Notes under the pieces: model-generated
Databases searched by the model: none
Seen by the model: only the letters and a program-made list of their open reading frames with translations
Told to the model about the DNA's origin: nothing
Shown: positions 59,107-64,000 of the stretch, in pieces
Numbering within the stretch: position 1 is the stretch's first letter
How the letters are laid out: every line of letters starts with the position of its first letter
Position numbers and translations under genes: made by a program
Assembly (NCBI RefSeq): GCF_002943525.1
Contig: NZ_CP025394.1
Location: 6,711,001 to 6,775,000, forward strand
Direction of reading: 5' to 3'
DNA: 64,000 nt
Origin: Kitasatospora sp. MMS16-BH015
GTDB lineage: Bacteria > Actinomycetota > Actinomycetes > Streptomycetales > Streptomycetaceae

Positions 59107-61167
59107 TCAGGCGGACGGGAGGTGGTCGGCGACGAGCTCGGCGAACTCCTCGGGGGAGAGGATCCGGATGCCCAGCGACTCGGCCTTGGCCCGCTTGGAG
59201 CCGGCCTTCTCGCCGGCCACCAGGAGGGTGGTGCGCTGGGAGACCGAGGAGGAGGACTTGCCGCCGGCCCGCTCCACGAGTTCGTTCACCTCGGTGCGGG
59301 AGAGGGCGGCGAGGGGGCCGGTCATCGAGCCGGTGACCACCACCGTCTCGCCGGTGAGCGGGCCGGCGAGCGGACCTGCGCCGACGGTCTCCCCGTCGCC
59401 CTCGGCCGCCACCGCTGCGGTGCGCTGCGGCTCGGCCACCTGGGTGCCGACGCCCTGGGCCGCCAGGCGGTCCAACAGCGGTGCCAGGGAGAGGAGTTCG
59501 GCGGAGATCAGGCGGGCCTTCTCGGGGCCGATGCCGTCGACCTCGGCGAGGGTGTCGGCGTCGGCGGCGCGGATGGCGGCCAGCGAACCGAAGTGGGCGG
59601 CGATCCGGCGGGACATCGTCCGGCCGGTGCCCCGGACGCCGAGGGCGCAGAACACCCGGTGCAGGGCCGCACCCCGGGCGGTCTCGATCGCGGCGAGCAG
59701 GTTGTCGGCGCTCACCTCGCCCATCCGGTCCAGGGTGAGCAGTTGCTCCTTGGTGAGGGTGAAGAGGTCGGCGAGATCGCTCACCAGGCCGCTCTCCACC
59801 AGCTGGACGGCGCGGGTGCCGCCAAGGCCCTCGATGTCGAGCTGGTCGCGGCCGGCCGCGTACCGCACCGAGGCCACGGCCTGGCAGGCCCGCCCCCGCA
59901 CGCAGCGCCAGCGCTGCTCGGAGCTGTCGATCGCGTCCTCGCAGCGCGGGCAGGCCTCGGGGAAGACGATCTCGGTCTCGGCGCCGGTGCGCTGGTCGGC
60001 CAGCGGGGCCTCGACCCGGGGGATCACGTCGCCCGCGCGGTAGACGAAGACCTGGTCGCCGAGCATCAGGCCGCGCCGGGTGATGTCGGCCGGGTTGTGC
60101 AGGGTCGCGTAGGTGACGGTGACGCCGTCGATCACCACCGGCTCCAGCACGGCGCGCGGGGCGATGATGCCGGTGCGGCCCACGTTCCACTCCACCGCGA
60201 GCAGCCGGGTCACCTTGTGCTCGGCGGCGAGCTTGCGGGCCACCGCCCAGCGGGGCGCGCGCGAGCCGGAGCCGGCCGCCTGCTGGTCGGCTCCGGCGTC
60301 GGCCTTGACCACCACGCCGTCGATCCCGAACGGCAGGGCGCTGCGCAGCGCGGTGATCGCCGCGATCCGCTGCCCGACCTGCGCGAGGTCGGCGCAGCGC
60401 AGCGGGGCCGCCGGGGTGCCGGCGGCGGTGTGCGCGCCGAGCGCGGCCAGAGCTTCGAGCAGGGCGCTGTGGTCGAGGTGGTCGAGGCCGACGGCGCCGT
60501 AGGCGAAGAAGGTCAGCTCGATCCGGTACGGGCGGTCCTTGGCGCGCAGGGTGCCGGCCGCGCCGCTGCGCGGGTGGGCGAAGGGGGTGGCGCCGTGCTC
60601 GGTGCGGATCCGGTTGGCCTCGTCGAACTGGGCGGTGGTGAGCAGGACTTCGCCGCGCAGCTCGAGGTCGAGCGGCTCGGCGAGGGTGGCGGGCAGGCCG
60701 AGCACCGCCTCGGCGGCGTGCGTGATGTCCTCGCCGGCCAGGCCGTCGCCCCTGGTCAGCAGCTGCACCAACTGCCCGCCCTGGTAGCGGGCGGCGACGG
60801 CCAGGCCGTCCAGCTTGGGCTCCACGCACCAGGCGGCCACCGGCCGGCCGAGCCGGCGCTCCAGACCGGCCGCCCACTCGGCCAGCTCCTCGTCGGAGAA
60901 CACGTTGTCCAGCGAGAGCATCGGCACCGAGTGCGGCACGTCGCCCTGGACGGAGCCGCCGGCCACCTTGCCGCTCGGTGACTCGGGCAGCACCTCGTCG
61001 GGGTGCTCCTGCTCGTACGCGAGAATGGCACGCAGCAGCGCGTCGTACTCGTCGTCGCCCAGGGGCGTGCTGCCATCGGTGTAGTACGCGGTGGCGGCCC
61101 GCACCGCGGAGCTGACCGCGGCGGCGTAGGCGGCGGGGGAGGGCAGGGGCGTGGTGTCCGTCGTCAT
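59107..61167 (-). CDS. ligA: NAD-dependent DNA ligase LigA
   Basis: A 686-residue NAD-dependent DNA ligase. Order: Ia domain, adenylation domain with [11 protein letters not shown] holding the nucleotide-accepting Lys, OB fold, zinc finger with CPRCE and the later CVRGRACQA cysteines, helix-hairpin-helix repeats (GEVSADNLL and DGIGPEKA) and a C-terminal BRCT domain ([10 protein letters not shown]). ATG 61167 has GGGAGGA 8 nt upstream. The longer frame has no homology. It is slightly shorter than typical actinomycete LigA and sits away from usual housekeeping neighbours, so it may be a second copy. Divergent from the ABM gene by 79 bp. Confidence 0.9.
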   Translation of the reverse strand: MTTDTTPLPSPAAYAAAVSSAVRAATAYYTDGSTPLGDDEYDALLRAILAYEQEHPDEVLPESPSGKVAGGSVQGDVPHSVPMLSLDNVFSDEELAEWAAGLERRLGRPVAAWCVEPKLDGLAVAARYQGGQLVQLLTRGDGLAGEDITHAAEAVLGLPATLAEPLDLELRGEVLLTTAQFDEANRIRTEHGATPFAHPRSGAAGTLRAKDRPYRIELTFFAYGAVGLDHLDHSALLEALAALGAHTAAGTPAAPLRCADLAQVGQRIAAITALRSALPFGIDGVVVKADAGADQQAAGSGSRAPRWAVARKLAAEHKVTRLLAVEWNVGRTGIIAPRAVLEPVVIDGVTVTYATLHNPADITRRGLMLGDQVFVYRAGDVIPRVEAPLADQRTGAETEIVFPEACPRCEDAIDSSEQRWRCVRGRACQAVASVRYAAGRDQLDIEGLGGTRAVQLVESGLVSDLADLFTLTKEQLLTLDRMGEVSADNLLAAIETARGAALHRVFCALGVRGTGRTMSRRIAAHFGSLAAIRAADADTLAEVDGIGPEKARLISAELLSLAPLLDRLAAQGVGTQVAEPQRTAAVAAEGDGETVGAGPLAGPLTGETVVVTGSMTGPLAALSRTEVNELVERAGGKSSSSVSQRTTLLVAGEKAGSKRAKAESLGIRILSPEEFAELVADHLPSA

Positions 61168-61246
61168 GGCACCCATCCTCCCGAGCGGCACCGACAATCG
61201 GACGAAGGCAGTCCGCAGCAGGCAGTGGAAGGCGAGAGGCAGCAGG

Positions 61247-61570
61247 ATGATCTTCATCGTGGTGAAGTTCCAGGTCAAGGCCGAGCACGTCGAGGAGTGG
61301 CCCGAGCGGGTGGCCGCGTTCACCGAGGCGACCCGGGCGGAGGCCGGGAACCTGTGGTTCGAGTGGTCGCGCAGCCTGGAGGAGCAGGACACCTACGTGC
61401 TGGTCGAGGCCTTCCGGGACGGCGCCGGGGAAGCGCACGTCAACTCCGACCACTTCCGGGCCGGGCTGGCGGCGATGCAGCCGCTGCTGCGCCGCACCCC
61501 CGAGATCGTGAGCACCACGATCGAGGGAGCGACGGGGTGGAGCGCGATGGGCGAGCTCGTCGTCGACTGA
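61247..61570 (+). CDS. ABM-domain (quinol monooxygenase-like) small protein
   Basis: A 107-residue ferredoxin-like-fold protein of the antibiotic biosynthesis monooxygenase family. It starts [18 protein letters not shown] and contains [14 protein letters not shown] and [23 protein letters not shown], the usual YgiN-type pattern with the conserved His near the C-terminal third. GAGAGG lies 7 nt before the ATG at 61247. These proteins oxidise quinols or related aromatics without a bound cofactor, or act as small-molecule binding dimers. No clear substrate in the context. Confidence 0.85.
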   Translation: MIFIVVKFQVKAEHVEEWPERVAAFTEATRAEAGNLWFEWSRSLEEQDTYVLVEAFRDGAGEAHVNSDHFRAGLAAMQPLLRRTPEIVSTTIEGATGWSAMGELVVD

Positions 61571-61598
61571 CGGGCGGTGGCGGACCGGCCGCCGGGGG

Positions 61599-64000
61599 TC
61601 AGCTGGCGTGCGGGATGATCAGCGGCCAGGGCGGGCCGGCATCGCGGCCGGCGGCGGCGCGCAGCGGGTTGAGGGTGTGCCGGCGCTGGTCGCGCGGGGT
61701 GCTGGCCGAGTCGGCCCGGACGGCCTTGCGGAACCAGCTGGCTGAAGTACGCGAGCTGGTGCGGGAGTTGGGCAGGACGAGCCCCAACAGGTGGTCGATG
61801 GCGGTGTCGGAGAGCGGTTCCAGCGTGATGGTGGTGGCGTGCCGCCGCCCGCCGCCCCAGCCGGGCCGGCGGCCGAGCAGCTCCGGGCCGGCCGCCGCGA
61901 CCACCAACAGCGGGATCGGACCGGAGAGTTCGGCGAAGTTGTCGGCGAGGTCGAGCAGGGCGTCCTCGGCGTTGTGCAGGTCGTCGATCACGATGACCAG
62001 CGGTTCGGCGATGGCGATCTCGGTGATCAGTCGGCACCAGCCTTCGGAGGCGGTCGGGGCGCCTTCGGCCGGCTCGGCGTCCTGGGCGTCATAAGCGTTT
62101 TCGGCGGCCGCGGGGTCGAGCAGTCGGAGGAGGCAGGGCAGCAGCCAGGCGGATTCGGCCGGGCAGACCAGTCGGTCGAGCGCCTCGGCGAGCTTGGTCC
62201 GGGCCGCGTCCGGCGAGTCGGCCGGGGTGATCCCGCAGTACGCCTTGAGCGTCTCGGCCTGCGTGGCCGCGACGCTGCCGTCGCCGGTGGCCGGAGCGCG
62301 GCTGACCAGTACCCGGACCGGCGTGGACCGGTCGGCGACCAGCCGCTCGAACTCGGCCAGGAAGGTGGTCTTGCCGATCCCCCGGTCGCCCAGGACGGTC
62401 ACCAGGTGCGGCATCGAGCGGAGCCTGGTGCGGTCCAGAACGCCGCGCAGCAGCTCGAGTTCGAGCTCGCGCTCGACGGTGGGCAGGCCCTCCTGCGGAC
62501 GCGCCCCGCGCCGGGGGCCGTGGATCGGCCAACCGGCGCCCTCCGCGTCCTCGAAGGCCGGACCGTCCCCGTAGGCGACCAGGGCGGAGGTCGCCCGGTA
62601 GGTGGCGTCGCAGGCCAGCAGCTCGCCCTCCTCGGCCAGGTCGAGCAGCTGCTGACAGCGGTCGAGCAGGCTGCCGGTGATCGAGACGGGCACCGTCGGG
62701 TCCTCCCGGTGGTAGCGCAGCAGGGCGTCCCCGGTGGCCACGGCCGCGTGGAACTCCGGCTGCTGCCCGGCCGGGGCGGAGTGGGCCAGCAGCCCGGCGG
62801 CGGCCCGGAAGCCGTCCCGGATCGCCATCGCGGCGAACACCGCGTCCTCGGCGTGGCCCTCGCCCTGGCGGCCCTTGAAGAGCGCGAGCGAGACCGAGCC
62901 GATCGAGGCCGCGACCACCCCGCCGAAGTGCCGGATGTGCTCCTGGATCATCCCGGACATCTCGTCGAGCAGCTCGTCGATGTCCGAGGGCGCGTCCTGG
63001 TGCAGCTCGACGTCCAGGATTGTGCGCATGATCAGCACGCTGACCTGCTCCCGCTCCGCCGTCGCCGGCCGCGGCCCGGCCCCGCTCGGGGCGGATGGCG
63101 ACGGTGCGCCGGAGGGCGATAGCGGGAGCGAGGGCGCAGCGGCGGAGGAAGGAGCGGCGGAGGGCGTCGGGGCCGGGGTGACGGGGCGCGGGGGCGCGGC
63201 CTCGGTGGTCGGGGCCGCCGGTCGAGCGGGCCGGCGGAGCTCGACCGGGGCCGGGGCGGGCTCGGCGGCCTCCAGGTTGAGCGCCGGGTCGTGGTTGAGG
63301 ATGGCCTGCTGGAGCGCCTGCAGCTCCCGGCTCGGCTCCAGGCCGAGCTCCTCCACCAGGGCCGTGCGCAGCCGGCTGTAGGCGTTCAGCGCGTCGGCCT
63401 GGCGCCCGCAGCGGTACAGCGCGAGCACCAGCTGCCCGTACGAGCGCTCGCGCAGCGTCGCGGTGGTGGCCGTGGCCTCCAGCTCGGGAAGGATCTCGTG
63501 GTGCCGTCCGCAGGCCAGCTCGGCCTCGAAGCAGTCCTCCACGGCGTCGAGCCGGGCGTTCTGGATGGTCGTCAGCTCCGGCCAGCAGACGCCGGTCTCG
63601 ACCAGGTCGGCCAGCGCGGTGCCGCGCCAGAGCGCGAGGGCGTCCCGGAGTAACCGGGCCGCCTGTGCCGGGTCTCCGGCCGTCAACTTCGCCCGGCCCT
63701 CCTCCACCCGGCGCTGGTACCGGTGGAGGTCGATCGCCTCCGGGTCGACCTGGAGCCGGTAGCCGGGAGCCTGGGTCAGCAGGGCCGCCCGGCCGGATCC
63801 GGCCGGTTCGGGCGCCTGCCGGGACGGCTCGGACGGTGCGGCCGAGAGCAGCTGGCGCAGGCCCCAGACCGCGTTCTGCAGGATCTTGCGGGCGGAGGCC
63901 GGGGCGTCGTCGACCGGCCAGAGGGCGTTGAGCAACTGGCTGGTGGGCACCACGCGGTTGGGCTGGAGCAGCAGGAAGCCGAGGGTGGCCCGCTGCTTGA
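61599..64000 (-). CDS. Large SARP-type regulator with cyclase-like and AAA ATPase domains (N-terminus off right edge)
   Basis: At least 800 residues are in the window, and the frame is open to the right edge. N-terminal winged helix (partial: QRATLGFLLLQPNRVVPTSQLLNALWP), bacterial transcriptional activation domain (about 240 residues, with YRCGRQADALNAYSRLRTALVEELGLEPS), a Pro/Ala/Ser-rich linker, a region resembling a class III nucleotidyl cyclase fold (VSVLIMRTILDVELHQD, HFGGVVAASIGSVSLALFKG), and an AAA-type ATPase (Walker A LGDRGIGKTT, Walker B IVIDDLH). The Pro-rich linker and SARP-cyclase-ATPase order recall large LuxR/SARP hybrids. The cyclase-like part lacks an obvious pair of metal-binding Asp residues. 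It may regulate genes beyond the window or the nearby cluster. Confidence 0.8.
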   Translation of the reverse strand, partial: KQRATLGFLLLQPNRVVPTSQLLNALWPVDDAPASARKILQNAVWGLRQLLSAAPSEPSRQAPEPAGSGRAALLTQAPGYRLQVDPEAIDLHRYQRRVEEGRAKLTAGDPAQAARLLRDALALWRGTALADLVETGVCWPELTTIQNARLDAVEDCFEAELACGRHHEILPELEATATTATLRERSYGQLVLALYRCGRQADALNAYSRLRTALVEELGLEPSRELQALQQAILNHDPALNLEAAEPAPAPVELRRPARPAAPTTEAAPPRPVTPAPTPSAAPSSAAAPSLPLSPSGAPSPSAPSGAGPRPATAEREQVSVLIMRTILDVELHQDAPSDIDELLDEMSGMIQEHIRHFGGVVAASIGSVSLALFKGRQGEGHAEDAVFAAMAIRDGFRAAAGLLAHSAPAGQQPEFHAAVATGDALLRYHREDPTVPVSITGSLLDRCQQLLDLAEEGELLACDATYRATSALVAYGDGPAFEDAEGAGWPIHGPRRGARPQEGLPTVERELELELLRGVLDRTRLRSMPHLVTVLGDRGIGKTTFLAEFERLVADRSTPVRVLVSRAPATGDGSVAATQAETLKAYCGITPADSPDAARTKLAEALDRLVCPAESAWLLPCLLRLLDPAAAENAYDAQDAEPAEGAPTASEGWCRLITEIAIAEPLVIVIDDLHNAEDALLDLADNFAELSGPIPLLVVAAAGPELLGRRPGWGGGRRHATTITLEPLSDTAIDHLLGLVLPNSRTSSRTSASWFRKAVRADSASTPRDQRRHTLNPLRAAAGRDAGPPWPLIIPHAS

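Overview
The window is high-GC actinomycete DNA. The codon bias, SARP-type activators, a SpoIIE-type phosphatase, MbtH, and a large NRPS-PKS locus suggest Streptomyces, Kitasatospora or a close relative. No rRNA, tRNA, IS element or CRISPR array was seen.

Left flank (1-9.1 kb). The 5' end of trpF runs off the left edge, divergent from an EamA transporter. A tightly overlapping minus-strand operon follows: Gfo/Idh/MocA dehydrogenase, a protein with two tandem ATP-grasp domains, and an MFS exporter. It may be a small independent biosynthetic operon. A large SpoIIE-type phosphatase with its own sensor domains follows.

Central hybrid NRPS-PKS cluster (about 9.2-50.4 kb). The plus-strand assembly line is FAAL-ACP; TubC-C-A(Gly, luciferase-like monooxygenase inserted)-PCP; KS-AT-cMT/pseudo-KR-ACP-C fused to a SyrP-like Fe/2OG hydroxylase; degenerate C-A(Asp)-PCP-C-A(Gly, monooxygenase inserted)-PCP-E; and C-A(Ala-like)-PCP. 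On the minus strand lie a heterodimeric ABC exporter, an ACP-thioesterase whose Ser and His both look lost, a flavin-dependent halogenase-like oxidoreductase, MbtH, a KS-AT-KR-ACP-KS-AT* polyketide synthase, and a luciferase-like F420-type oxidoreductase. Three promoters share one box, TCACGGG-N4-YCAGYSG-N7-TAGSST. They stand before the FAAL operon, the ACP-TE operon and the minus-strand PKS, and the box has the direct-repeat form expected of a SARP target. This ties the three units into one regulon, plausibly driven by the SARP gene at 54.4 kb. The expected product is an acylated polyketide-peptide with hydroxyaspartate and oxidised glycine residues. No intact thioesterase was found.

Peptide island (51.2-54.3 kb). 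Immediately after the last NRPS lie four tandem, near-identical genes for 34-36 residue peptides. Each has a textbook double-glycine leader and a core of 11-13 residues. A perfect 14-bp hairpin separates them from a peptidase-containing ABC transporter whose C39 catalytic residues (Gln, Cys, His, Asp) are intact. No lanthionine, YcaO, radical-SAM or other RiPP-modifying enzyme is visible nearby. This looks like a secreted short-peptide system embedded in an NRPS-PKS locus, and it is the most interesting feature of the window.

Right flank (54.3-64 kb). A SARP/NB-ARC activator, a stand-alone condensation-domain protein, a polyprenyl diphosphate synthase, an NAD-dependent DNA ligase, a small ABM-domain monooxygenase and a large SARP-cyclase-like-AAA regulator that runs off the right edge.
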